Shown: positions 21,401 to 31,850, numbered from the stretch's first letter. The stretch is 64,000 bases of DNA from Bryum argenteum (GCA_037043015.1 CM073324.1:10747013-10811012), one strand, 5' to 3'. The notes: a model not told the origin generated them from the sequence alone. Numbers and translations: made by a program.

Positions 21401-24364
21401 CGCGCAGTTGATCGAACATTGCGTATTCGAACGCCGTTTCCGAGAATAGCACAAACAGTTTCAAGTCGAACTTCGCACTCGTTACAAGACACCTCAAAAC
21501 ATTTGTCAAGCCGTACCTGACTACCTGGCCCAACAAGCAGAAGTTAACATCTGAGTAAACATGCTGATATCGACTGCCTCTAAGCAGGTGACAACATACC
21601 AAATATACAACAGAGGCACATTCTCCACTTTCAGAGTGCAACACGAAATGTAGTTTAATTGATGCTTACCCAAAATTCTCAGAATCTTGCATGAGATGCA
21701 TCAGTTGTAGACTCGATCACCAACCTAGCTTCAGTGCCGGAATTAGCCGAGTTCGGACCTTCAGATTCTGCAAACACGCCCTTGACGCGGAGAATGCGTC
21801 CCAGTTGACGAGGTGAATTAGCAGTCTTGCGAGGAAGCTTGTCTGCGATTTGCTGAGAAGTGAGCGACGCACCAGCACAAACTGCAGCTAAGATGTCAGG
21901 AACCCGCAGCTGCAAGACCGCCTTGAATGCAAATGTGGCCGCGCAGCCGTATTGAAGCTCTTCTATGACATGCAAAGGGTGCGCCTCATCTTCGTGCAGC
22001 TCCATCTTCCCCCTGGCTAGTCGCTACGATTCCTCAAGCTCAATCCCGGTTGGTGGACGGTGTTGTCTGGAAATTAGCATAGAACTATGTGTGGCCATGG
22101 AATAGAAACCCAACTATTATATAGTTGTAAAAAATGACCGGTATTGACATTGAAAGAAGAATTGTTGTGGGCATCCGAATGTCACCCTGATTGGTGGATG
22201 TGGCCAACCCAGTATGCAAGCACGACGGCGATTGCACAGAGCAGGACGGCGATTGGACAGAGCTCCGCTATGGCCAGCGGCAACGACGCCAATTGGCGCA
22301 CAGAGCCCCAAATTTGCCCTTGCGGCCCACTGTCTGCTCCGACAGTGGGTTTGCAGGCTCGGTGACAGTAGCTCTTCATCGGCACGGTGAATGCTTGACC
22401 TAGCCCCAAGTCTGCAATCTTGACACGGCGAGTTTGCTTATCCACCAACAAGTTCTGTAGCTTCAAATCCCTAAAACGCCAAGTACGCAAATCAATACAA
22501 TGAAGAGCGAGCAAAACATGTCAAAGCTACCTTTAACATCCGATTTCAAGAATCAGCACAAAATGTGGTTGAAAAACTGACATTATCTTGGACATGTGCA
22601 TCACTCCATAGCCATGACAATGAGCCTAACCTTTTGTACACAACTGATACATGAAACTCTTCAATGATCATATCGACACAAGAACATTATTCTCCAAGAA
22701 ATAGCCTCCAATCGTTGCTCTTTCGAATACTACTGTAACTTCTGAGCCTCAGATGGGGACAAGTACCTGAGCAACTTTGGGATGAAGGGGCTTTCGAGCC
22801 GGTCCACAACCGTGAAGGTCGATGTACTTGTTCAGATCGATTGCCGCACAGAGCGCCGGATTTGTCCTCGCGGCCCACTGTCTGCTCCGACAGTGGGTTT
22901 GCGGGGTCGGTTTCGATTCTAAAACCGGCTACAGGGAACGCGGATGTCGGAGCACAGACCTGCGCTGGTCTCGGCAGCAGAGCTTCTGGCCAGGTCGATT
23001 ACATTCTCTTGAATGAGCAGCTTCCCACTTCCACGAAGCACCAGTGGCAATTATTGTGGATTTGGATGCAATCGTCGCGGAACGACGACCAGGGAACGCG
23101 GAACGACGACGAGACCCCTCCTCATTGACCTCGCTTCGCGGCCTCAACCGCACCACCTAGCTTGCCCTCCCCTCCCTCTTGCTCACCCGCCGCAAACTCT
23201 CTTTGTCTAACCCCTCCCCACTCTTTACGGTCGCAATATCTTCTAAGAGAATTGACTTACCTCGCCGCTGCCCTCATCTTCATCGGCTCCATTCTTCTTG
23301 AGCTCGGCGTCCGCATGCTCCTCCCAATCCGCTTGTTCGTCCTCGCCTTCCTGCTCTTGCTCTCTCGCACAGTTGTCCTCTCCCACCTGCTCCTCGTCGG
23401 TGCCGCCTCGCTTAGTCGGCATCCCATCGCCTCCCATCGCCGCCGCATTACCCTCAACCATGAAGCCTTGCCTCACGTAGCCGCTCTGCACCTCACTTTG
23501 AACCCCGTCATCCTTCCTCCTGCGCCCTCCCCCTCTTTCGAATTGCCTTGTAACCCGAAACCCTTCTCCTTCGGTCATCTAGTTCATATGGAGAAGTAGA
23601 CGGCGAATATGAGTGTAATCAAGTTCGAGCAACTCTAAAGGTCGGTCAGACATGTGTATGAACTCTACTTTGAGCACATTAGATCTCCCCCACGACATTG
23701 ACCTCGAAACATTAGGTTATGACTGATTTGAGGGGAGACTGCTTTTTCGACTTCCTAATTAAAAAATTCCTAACATACACACACTGAGGAGCCTAATTTT
23801 TTTGTCGAATTTTCTTAACAAAGATATTCCACTTACTTCCTCCACACATATCTTTGGAGCTACCTCAAATATATATGAACCTTAAATACATAAGAGACAT
23901 TTCTAAAGAGTTCTAATCTAAAACGATTCCGAAACGATTTCCAATATATGATAATGAAGACTTACTTCTTCTGAATCAGAGCCATCAATCTCCATTAACA
24001 GAGTTTCCATAGTTTTGATTGGAGGCTCAAGATTGTCTTCAAACTCTAGCCGACGCCCTTCGGACATTTCAAATGCTTCACCTTCACAGATATAGTCGTT
24101 GATACTGCCCTCTACAAAATCAACTTCTCTTTCCTCTATGGCTTCTAGATTGAGTTTACGAATGCTTCTATACCTCAAACCTAAAGACGGCCCACCTACC
24201 CGACCTTTGACAGGTGTACTTGGAATGTTGTTGTCCAATTCTACCATCCTACGTGCTTCCTTCCTTTGTCTTGCTTTCCTATTCGAAAAGTCTGTTCGCC
24301 CCCGCCTCCTCTTCGTTATAGGTTTCAGAGTAGTCAAGGGAGTGGACGTTTCACCCTCCTTCAT
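12408..24364 (-). CDS. ParB-like domain + beta-class amino-methyltransferase protein
   Basis: Twelve exons on the minus strand: 24364-23966, 16811-16752, 16488-15905, 15803-15608, 15518-15300, 15230-15015, 14917-14676, 14573-13874, 13788-13435, 13333-13063, 12968-12777, 12667-12408. All junctions are GT-AG and phases close to a 3693-nt frame (1230 aa) without a stop. Exons 2-12 are strongly supported; exon 1 is joined by phase, composition and donor only. The N-terminus is basic (KRRRGR, likely nuclear). Residues ~210-335 resemble ParB/sulfiredoxin folds (VRPIGEMG, WEGNHRLHAWL). A charged linker (~600-870) follows, then a permuted methyltransferase: motif IV region LIIADIPE (~896-902), later motif X/I LTKPGDIVLDWKAGTG (~1066-1081) and the following helix. 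Order IV before I defines beta-class DNA amino-methyltransferases. The catalytic DPPY is DIPE here, so activity is doubtful. The protein may modify or read DNA. Confidence 0.8.
16985..17460. repeat. Hairpin minisatellite, first block
   Basis: Six roughly 50-bp units, each containing arms CCCACTGTC and GACAGTGGG around a 6-base TGCTCC loop, followed by GCAGGCTCGGTGA and CTCGC. Related blocks lie at about 18130-18410, 19095-19365, 20050-20325, with single units at 22322-22362 and 22872-22915, about 23 units in all. On either strand each unit could fold into a 9-bp-stem hairpin. The block is GC-rich compared with its surroundings and lies inside the long first intron of the methyltransferase gene. 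Confidence 0.85.
17461..20690 (-). pseudogene. Tandem array of CDKB kinase pseudogene units (about 0.96 kb each)
   Basis: Units recur with spacings of 964, 955 and 957 bp (anchor ATGTCAAAGC at 17606, 18570, 19525 and 20482) and are about 98-99% alike by eye. On the minus strand each carries a catalytic-loop exon (DLKLQNLLVDK...KIADLGLGRAFTVPMKSY, preceded by an intron acceptor GTGTCAG), the hairpin block where the activation-loop exon should be, and a C-lobe exon (TPNETIWPGVS, DWHEFPQW, PQDLSL). An upstream exon piece (FMYQLCTKG) with a shared ~12-base deletion is also present. These are signatures of plant B-type cyclin-dependent kinases. The Pro of DLKPQN is Leu and key exons are missing, so no kinase can be made. 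The retained introns show DNA-level capture. Confidence 0.85.
20920..22005 (-). pseudogene. Plant O-methyltransferase (COMT-type) pseudogene
   Basis: The minus strand starts at 22005 with an N-terminal dimerisation domain typical of caffeic-acid/flavonoid O-methyltransferases (SLTSQQIADKLPRK, RILRVKGVF). Downstream exons encode YGLTNVLRCLV (about 21.51 kb) and FNNAMRSWSELQNSVIAHHY (about 21.30 kb). A frame-disrupted SAM-binding region follows in which the VDVGGG glycine motif is not preserved, then LVVAASPHIRSFNLDLSHVV and a last exon GVEHVGGNFLKSIPSGDAIL ending near 20920. The C-terminal catalytic part (His, substrate loop) is missing. A frameshift in the SAM region plus 3' truncation make it a pseudogene. 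It lies between the CDKB tandem array and the fuller CDKB copy, so it is probably a second captured fragment. Confidence 0.8.
22322..22838 (-). pseudogene. CDKB kinase pseudogene, fuller parental-like copy
   Basis: On the minus strand three exons can be followed. The first is LNKYIDLHGCGPARKPLHPK ending at a GTACTT donor (about 22838-22768). The second is KSFMYQLC followed by AHCHGYGVMH with an internal stop (about 22650-22590). The third is DLKLQNLLVDKQTRRVKIAD and GRAFTVPMKSYCH (about 22480-22370), running into a single hairpin unit. The order and intron positions match B-type CDKs. This copy keeps the HGYGV stretch that the four tandem units have lost, so it is closer to the captured ancestor. 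Nonfunctional. Confidence 0.82.
23243..23578 (-). other. GC-rich acidic open frame with a good splice donor
   Basis: A 111-codon frame on the minus strand, rich in Glu, Asp and Gly. Its coding end GGCGAG is followed by GTAAGT, a perfect donor in phase 0. The phase would also fit the next methyltransferase exon at 16811. However, its base composition differs from the other methyltransferase exons and resembles the captured kinase DNA. It may be an alternative first exon, an extra exon, or the first exon of another captured gene. No family is recognised. Confidence 0.3.
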
Positions 24365-25189
24365 GTGTCTAGAATATGTAAGACTACTCTCTTAAGCACT
24401 AAAGAAGCCCCCTTCTAAATCTATACCTTAACATTCCACTCATCCTCTATGACAGTCGGATACTACATGGCACCAATTGCTGACAAACACCATGAAAATA
24501 TTTAGTATGCAAATATATCCTATTATATTCACAGACGGCGGGGTATAATATTGTCATTCTACTTTTTTAAAATTAGTAATAAATAGATCAAAAATTGACC
24601 CTTTCGCATTATAGGTGATAGCTGTCGGGCTCTTTGCCAACCTACACTTTAAGTATGAACCGTTCATTAAAAAAAAAACAATCGCCACTAACTAGCTCTA
24701 TAATCTGACCATTCTAAATACTTGAAGCGCACTTAAAGATATCCCTTAGCATCACGACTTCCTATTAAAATTGTTAAAGTACTTCGAAATCCGGCGGCAT
24801 TCTTTGTAATCATCATAAATAGTTTCCTTTGGTCATTTATTAAAATAGACTAGTGATCTACATCATCAATATAAACGTCGACCCACCACTATTCTAAGTG
24901 GTTGAATTAATGACAATACCATTATATTTCTTATTGACGGCGATTGCCTACTCATCATACTATATTCAAGTCTCACTCTATTTATGGCTGTAGAAGTATT
25001 CATACCAAGTTCATTCGTTACTTGCTTGGTTTCCATCTTTAAGACGCTCAACTTCATCGCAATTCCCTAATTTTCATCAGTAATGCGCTTATCAAGTGTT
25101 TAGCCGCATATGGTGTTTGGCATTACATTCTTCCTCCCTGAGAGTACTCTGCATTTCAGGGCGTTCCAAACTCTCTTTCCTTGTGTTTC
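24365..25189. promoter_or_regulatory. Divergent intergenic region between methyltransferase and transposase
   Basis: An 825-bp AT-rich segment separates the start of the minus-strand methyltransferase gene (24364) from the first ATG of the transposase (25190). No gene or repeat is recognised in it. By position it should hold the promoters of both genes and may coordinate their expression; this is inferred. Confidence 0.5.
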
Positions 25190-28100
25190 ATGATGGCATC
25201 CATTCGTGCTAACGGTGTGGGTATTCCCTTTACTTTGCCTCTAGATCAAGATGGCAATGTCTTTGTGACCGAATCCATCTTAGAGGCTAAGTTTGGTTTT
25301 GACATCGGTAAGATGTATGTTGAGCAGGAGCTCCTCTCCGATATCAATGAAGTAGTGGAGACTGTTCTCCAATTGAAGAGTAGGCAAGGTGATTCTGAAG
25401 GTTGGATGCTCTCAGCTGGTTCATTTAAAGTATTTGGGTTTTCTACCTCAGCATTGCCTGGATCTACAGTCTGCTTCACTCCCGCTTCTGTCACCTCTAC
25501 AGTCCTTCTCACCCCTCCTGTGCAAGTAAAGATTGAACAAGACACCATGCCCATTACGCTTTTGAGTGATTCAGATGATGACATAGTTCCAACAGTAGAT
25601 TTGGTCAGCACAAGTCAGTTCCCTTTCAAACGAACTCCAATATCAAATGTTGTTCGATCGATCAGTAATCCGCAACTTCAGAGGACTCCATCTAGTAGTG
25701 GAGCTAGGCCACCACGTAGTCCTACGTTCTCCCTCAAACACAGCTCTATGTTAGATGCCTTGAAGGCAACTGCTGTCCGCCCACGGTCCCAATCCGCACT
25801 GTCGAATATTGATTTCGACAACATCAGGGTCGAAGTGGTCAAGTACATCCCCACCACTTACGACAGGGATGTTATTTTCTTGCTTCCGCCTTTACCAGCA
25901 GGATTGCCAACAACATACGGCAAGAGCCTGGACGGGATGGACAAGACATATGACGGCAAACCGTGGTGCACGACCAAAACCTCAAACATTAGAAACGACC
26001 GCTCCCTCATTTTCCGACGCTCTGTTTGCGCCGGACATTTAGAGTGTGCAAACGACTCCTCCGGCTACCTTCTCCGAAATGGTGGTCTCCGAAACAATAC
26101 ACAGTGGACAGGTATCACTCATTCTCAATTTCAAGTCGGCGGACCCCCTCCCCTAAAATCTACCTTTATGTGTAAGGTTTGTCTAAGACCTCCTTCTTGC
26201 CTAGCAATCTGTGATGCCCAACTGTACCATGTCACATCATCCAATCCTGATTTGCACCGCGCATTTATTCATCTTGGCCATCATAGTCATCCAGTTGCTG
26301 AAGGAGTATGTCATGACTCTTTAGATCTCACTTATGAGTTATTAGCTTCCGAGGTGTCACGCACTCCAAAAGCAACAAACTCTGCTATACAAATGGCAGC
26401 GAGTAAGAACTTCCTTGCGGAGTTTCTGTTCAAGGCTCCTACCTCTGGTGAGATGGAGCTTAGTCTGGAATCAGTCATGGATCGATTTGCCCCTCTTGCA
26501 TCTCCTAATTGCAGGAATGTAGTCTCAGCTTCAAGACGCCTTGTGAAGTCCTCACGTGCCCCCATGGAGGGAATTATCGACCTCAAGAAGAATCCCCACT
26601 TCAAGTTCGTGCACGAGAATAGGTTTCCGGGACAATGTGACGACAAGGTGTTCATTTTCAAGATGTCTGTGGACCTGGAAGGGAGTGGGGTGGACCTCGT
26701 AAAGCGTATGCAAGCAGGAGGAAACCTCCAAGATGCATGGATTATGTTTGACAACGTCAAACGAGTGAAAGAGTGGACGACATTGGCATGCCATGTCTAC
26801 GACACTAGTTACTGCAAGGTAAATGACAATTGCCTGCTGCGATATGCAATCTGAAGATGCAGTTGCTCAGACTCTCTTTTGGGAAAACCTTAACAAGGTT
26901 ATGGCTGAGAATGGCGTCCTGAATGTCAACTTCAAAGGATTCATGGCGGATAGTGCCCAAGCGAATTGGATTGCGGTGAGGAAGGTGTATGGATCAGGTA
27001 AACCCGATGAGCCTATGGAGGGACGTGAACGTACCTGCTTTTATCATTGGTCTTCAAACCTTGATAAATATACCACAAAGTACATCAAACCAGAGTTGCA
27101 ATATCAACACAAGCAACTTTGCCGTGATTATAGAGATGCGAAGACCCAAAGGGAGGCTGACGAGAAATACCATGCAATTCGTGCATGGTGGGCTACCTCT
27201 GGAGCTGCAAGAGAAGAATCTTTGGCATCTTTATCAGAATGGTTAGGTTTTTGGCACCATCGATATAGGCAATGGGGCGGCCAAATGATATTGGTGAGTT
27301 CAATTTTCTTTTCTCCATGTTCTTTCTTCCAACAAAAACGACACATTGTCACTTGAATAGGCACTCACAAATCATTCGGATTTGCAGGATTTGACATTGG
27401 AACAACGTGCAGACATGCCTTCATGTAATCTAGCAGAGTCCGTCCATCACAAGTGGTTGATGCAGTCCGGCAATACCATGGAGTGCATTTATGAAGCAAC
27501 TATGGACGACATGGTTCGAGCGTTTATGCAGATCACCAACTATCGTGAATGGCTCAAAGGTGGACAAGGAGGGAAGGGCCCTGACAAAGTAGCTCTGATG
27601 CTTAGGGCAACAACAAACAGCGGTGATCCTAAACTCATTGCCGCTGCCATGAAGTCATTCCCCGGAGCTGGGGATCTCCCTAATCATCCAATTATTCTTG
27701 AAGGGGTTGAGATTTTTGGTTCCACAAAGAGGAAGCTTGATTTACCGGCGGGGTCTGAGTTCGATTCACATCGCCCGGATAAGGTAAACTACTCGATTCC
27801 CAAGCCAAACACTAGGTCAACCAAGCAACGAATTGAGGAGTCTCTCAAAAGCCCCCAACACCATGTTCCTCACACCACAAGGGTGATGGAGTCGAACTGT
27901 GATCCCAAGCAATGGCACATTGCTCGACTTCCCAAGTCTTCGGGGAGGCAGTGTCAAGCGCTTCAAGCCATATCAAGAGAGGCGTGCAGAACCAAGATTT
28001 CACAAGGGGCACATGGCACTCCAGCACCAACCTACGCAGGCATGAAGAAAGATGTTAGGAAGGGTCGCAATGTTGAAGCGGAGTTCTTTTTCTGCCCAGA

Positions 28101-28749
28101 CGACATTCATCGTTGTGTTATAGGTAGCAAAAGGCCATTTGTTTTGGATTGGCCCATTGTCCCTCTATCTTGGCCCGTGAAGTTTGGAACCAATTCGACA
28201 CGCGAAGAGGTTCTGAAGCTTGAAGATGCCGGGTTCCAATTACAACAACAAGAAGCATTGTCACCCCGACAAAAGTTCCAATCTCAGGTGAATATTCCTA
28301 TACCACGTTCGCAATTCCATGCTCCCGACCACATGGATGCTCATCCCAGTACCAGGTTCGGAAAGAAGTGTCGTCGAAGTCCAGATGCCCCTAGCGCCGA
28401 TCACAAGAATAGATGGATGAGTACAGGCCACATAAACGGATACTACATCACTGGCGTGACTGTGGTTCCGAATCCGGGGTGTGGTGTGGTCATCACCATC
28501 ATCAATGACAAAGACAAGGCATACCTTGTTTCAGTGTGCACTATTCCACAATGTACTTGTGAAGACTTCGTAGGTATGAGCTCTAAGGCAGCGAGTAGGA
28601 AGTGAGTGCCTTGCAAACACCTTTATTATGTTTTCCGATACTTATGTAAGATGAACTATGAGACAGAGAAGTTCATTCACCAGCCTACATATTCCTACAA
28701 CGAGGTCATGCAGATTCTAGAGCTTGCTGGAATTGTAGAGAAAGAGTGA
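25190..28749 (+). pseudogene. MULE-type transposase with GCM zinc finger and SWIM domain (two lesions)
   Basis: Two exons, 25190-27293 and 27388-28749, with a GTGAGT...TTTGCAG intron. ATG 25190 or 25193 starts MASIRANG. Residues ~250-380 form a WRKY-GCM1 type zinc-binding module (KPWCTT, CKVCLRPPSC, HLGHHSHP). This is followed by the MULE RNase-H-fold region (WIMFDNVKR, MADSAQANWIAVRKVYGSG) and a C-terminal SWIM finger (CTCEDF...CKHLYYVF). GCM-finger MULE transposases are a known class. Two defects are visible: one extra base near 26820 shifts the frame after DTSYCK, and a TGA at 28603-28605 stands where SWIM proteins have Trp just before VPCKH. Otherwise it is full length (~1150 codons), so it decayed recently. 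It would have catalysed cut-and-paste movement of the 17.7-kb element. Confidence 0.85.
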
Positions 28750-29577
28750 ATTCTTCAAACTACAGCAAGCCTATTCTGCAAGTTGATATTCATAGACCTT
28801 AAAGTAGCAGTATAGTGAAGGCAACAATTTTGGTTATTATTCAATTCAATTAATGACTGCAGAAATTGGCAAGTATTTCATCTTATGTGTTAATATGGTT
28901 TTAATATATTTGATGTACTTGGGAACTGCCTCTATGTATGAAATCTTCAATATATCGTCATTCCCCGAGCTTGTTATATATGATATACTATAACCACATT
29001 GGTTTCTTGAAGATCCATCCATTCTCTTATGTGTAGCATATTCACCTTTATGCACTTATTTGTTTTAAGGGTTTCTTATTTCATTTTTTTCCCCATACTC
29101 TATGTGTCCTCCATTTCTCTACTTGTATTTGCGTAGTTTGGATTTTTTTCATTATTATTGTTTCTGGAAGTCTTCGTTTTTTTTTTTTTTTTTTTTTTTC
29201 TTCCTTCGACTTGCCATTTGCTCTGTTTGGTATCCTTTGTTTCTATTTGTCTATAATCTTTGGTTTCCAAATTTTTATTCCAAATTTTTCTATCACATAT
29301 CTTATGTGTGTGTTTCTATATTTTTTTATTAATATTTTTTCTCTTTGATATTTCTCGTGGTCCCTTTTTATTATTCGTACGTTTTATTTCGTGTGGCTTT
29401 CATATGTGTGTTTTTAAAGGCTCCTAAATTATCAGTTTATATACCCTATTACCATTGGATTTCAATATTCCACGCTTATAGGCCCCCTTTCTCATAGACT
29501 AATTTCTTGTTTCAATTTCTACAAAGTCGTTCATTTCTCACTAATTTAAGAGAACTTACGAACAATTTTCCATGTGA
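28750..29577. other. Noncoding right arm of the giant MULE
   Basis: 3' flank of the transposase. AT-rich with a run of about 22 T near 29180-29202. No gene recognised. Confidence 0.55.
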
Positions 29578-29692
29578 ATAGTGACTTGCTCACATGTTCG
29601 TGCTCGTTGCTCACATGTTCTTGCTCGCCGCTCACATGTTCCCGCTCGTTGCTCGTGGCTCGTGGCTCGTGGCTCACATCTAAGCAACATCC
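29578..29692 (-). repeat. Right terminal inverted and subterminal repeats of the giant MULE
   Basis: Three units of GCTCACATGTTC + GCTCG(T/C)(T/C)(T/G) are followed by three copies of GCTCGTGG. The terminus GCTCACATCTAAGCAACATCC follows, inverted relative to 12004. The element ends at 29692 and TTACTCCAA (29693-29701) repeats the left flank. Confidence 0.82.
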
Positions 29693-29875
29693 TTACTCCA
29701 AGAGTGTAGTTCTTAGAGTTTTAAGTGCTTGGTATGTGTGGATATTGATAGCATTCAACTTGGAACCTGGACCCTCTTATTATGGATTGAGTTTGATGTG
29801 GGCTATACTATATTTGTATCTAGGTTGATTATTTTCTATGTTCTTATTGTTCTTGAGTAAGAGCAGTGTGTTTAA

Positions 29876-30623
29876 CCCCTAAAGTCGAAAGCCCAAAAAC
29901 CACCCTCTTTCAATGCAAGATGAATTTTTTTGCTTTTGATGTAATCTCAAGTATGTAACCGTAAGATCTTATACCTAACTTATCCATGTATGTGTGTACC
30001 AAAGCTTGGTTTCAAATTCCTTTCCAATTGTAAGATCGTAACATTCAAAGTTGAAAATGAAAGTTTTTCCCCTTGTTGCAAGATGGGTTGAAGTTTTTTG
30101 TGAGCCAAAACAACCAATTTTAAAAGTCAGTGATTTGACCTGTGGCTCTTCAAATTCTTGTTCATAAGTGAGTTAGGAACATGTCTATGCAATTTTTGAC
30201 CCTCATGCGACCTACAAAAGCTAAAGAGACGCTTTGAATTTTCACATGGAGGTATGTTGAAATTCAACTTCAAAGGCCCCTCGTTGATGATAAAAATGGC
30301 ATGTGATGAATAATTGAATGAAAGATCTAGATCATGCCTCAAAACCTTATTTCCAAATACAAATGATCAAACTTGAAAAAAAAAAAAAATCTCAATTTTT
30401 GGTGAATTTTTGAAGTTCTTGCTGCCTTATTTATTTTGGGCAGATTTTGAGAATAAATGAGCATATACCGCACTTTGGGCAGTATTTGGCCAATTTCAAA
30501 TAGTGTTTTCAAAATGTGACTGTGAATATCTCCTAAAGACTGAGGAGTTTTGAAGCAATAATTGACTATTCGAAAAGGTATGGAAAAACTCTACAACCAA
30601 CAAAAGGTCTCAATTTCATACGA
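29876..30623 (+). repeat. TTAA-family copy, right end lost
   Basis: Begins TTAA (29872-29875) then CCCCTAAAGTCGA. It is alignable with 34187-35009 over its whole length (GTATGTAACCGTAAGATC, AAATAGTGTTTTCAAA). Similarity stops near 30623, where the Penelope-like sequences begin. Noncoding. Confidence 0.7.
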
Positions 30624-30667
30624 GTTAACTATATATATAACCTACAATAAACCTAAAACATGTAGGC

Positions 30668-31847
30668 TGAATAGTCAATTAATGATAGCCAGAAGAGGTT
30701 CCTTGTCCTTGCCCTCGACCTCGAGAACTTGTCCCCCAATTGGAAGCATTGCCGCCCCTTCTTGGGACTCCTCCCACGTTGGAAGTCGTACCAGATTGGA
30801 TCTAGGGACCTTAGTCGCAGTTCCTCCCTGAATGGATATGCGATGCAGCCGAACGGTTAGAGGTGTTGCCGAACAGCCTCGTCTCGTTTCCCGTGCGATT
30901 GTAATTATTTGGATGTCGCTGCCTTTGCTGATGTGGTCGCTGCCATTGCTTCCGTTGTTGCGGCTGCTGCTTTCGCTTTAGCTTCTTCGGCAGCGGCTGT
31001 AAAGGTTGCTTGAGAGGGATATTTCTCTTATTGAGCTCTCTCTCCAACACCTTGAGCACGATCTGTTCGACCCCCAGTTCTGCTAAAAGCTTGTTAGCGT
31101 CCTCCATAGCATGATCTTGAGCCTTATTGCGCTCTTTCAAAGCATTGGCCTTGACGTCCTTTTTGTGAGCGTCAAGGATTTGTATATTGGTGACCTGCGG
31201 ATGGTAGGAATTAACGATCTTGGCATACCACAATTTGCATAGCTTCTCCTGCCTGTCAAAAAGACTCGGGTTAACAGTAGCTCCAAAAGGTATGATACCA
31301 CGCATCTTCTGTATCAACTCCTTGAGTCTGTCATAGAAAAAATTCAACAAACGCTCTGCCTCTGTTTTGGCAGTCTTAATCCGCATCCTCTGTACAGTAA
31401 TAGTGTCCTCCAACAGACTCATGTGACAGATCTTGAGTGTCTTGGAATAAGCCTCCTCGAGAGCTGTATGTAGAGACGCATCCTCTTCAGGCCCTGCCAA
31501 ATGAAACTTGGGTGGGCGATTCGAAGGGAGGGGGGGATCACGTTAGAAATGAGCTGCTGATTATAGGTATTCAGCTGCATGTTAAGCTTAGATAGTCTAA
31601 GAAGACTTCTCTTAGTATCCTCCACAGACTTTTCGAGAAAATCCTGGAGGTAGGAGGGCATTGGCCATAAGTCGTCCTCCTCTGAAGCACCAGAAAGAAC
31701 TTCATCCTCTGGCTTAGGGCGCGGTTTAGGAGCCAACGCCTCGCCGCAAAAAGTAGATGTATCGTTTGTATCTGTAAGCCTAAGCTGTGTAAAACGAGAG
31801 AGATCTACATTATCTAAGGGACATTTATCACCAGTATGTTCCGCCAT
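30668..31847 (-). mobile_element. Penelope-like element, ORF1-type coding remnant
   Basis: The minus strand from ATG 31847 encodes a helical, charged protein (SLHTALEEAY..., coiled-coil-prone) with a basic Gln/Arg/Pro-rich stretch and a Gly/Arg-rich tail (RGGNASN, SSRGRGQGQG). At least one frameshift breaks it. No catalytic domain. Assignment as the first ORF of a Penelope-like element is inferred from the adjacent reverse-transcriptase fragment in the same orientation and from the shared telomere-repeat boundaries. Confidence 0.45.
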
Positions 31848-31850
31848 AAC

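Larger units (their letters stand above)
12004..29692. mobile_element. Giant Mutator-like element carrying a ParB/methyltransferase gene
   Basis: A 17.7-kb DNA transposon. The left end starts GGCAGCTGCTAAGATGTGAG and the right end is its inverted counterpart; the first 28 bases match at 24 positions, including an unbroken AGATGTGAGCCACGAGC. A perfect 9-bp direct repeat TTACTCCAA flanks it at 11995-12003 and 29693-29701; 9 bp is the hallmark target duplication of Mutator-like elements. It encloses a MULE-type transposase (25190-28749, plus) and a divergent 12-exon ParB/methyltransferase gene (24364-12408, minus). Captured host fragments (CDKB, O-methyltransferase) sit between methyltransferase exons 1 and 2. 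Boundaries rest on sequence; the claim that the methyltransferase is an element-borne gene rather than captured cargo is an inference. Confidence 0.88.

Noticed and set aside
23162-23599. Hydrophobic 145-codon frame on the plus strand
   Set aside because: It is the antisense of a Glu/Asp-rich frame, which always reads as Leu/Ser-rich; no plausible protein family.
26818-26865. A 48-base intron rescuing the transposase frame
   Set aside because: Far shorter than plant introns and the downstream frame would be wrong; a single-base insertion explains the shift.
29102-29332. Hydrophobic small protein frame around the T run
   Set aside because: Phe-rich translation of a poly(T) tract in noncoding MULE DNA.
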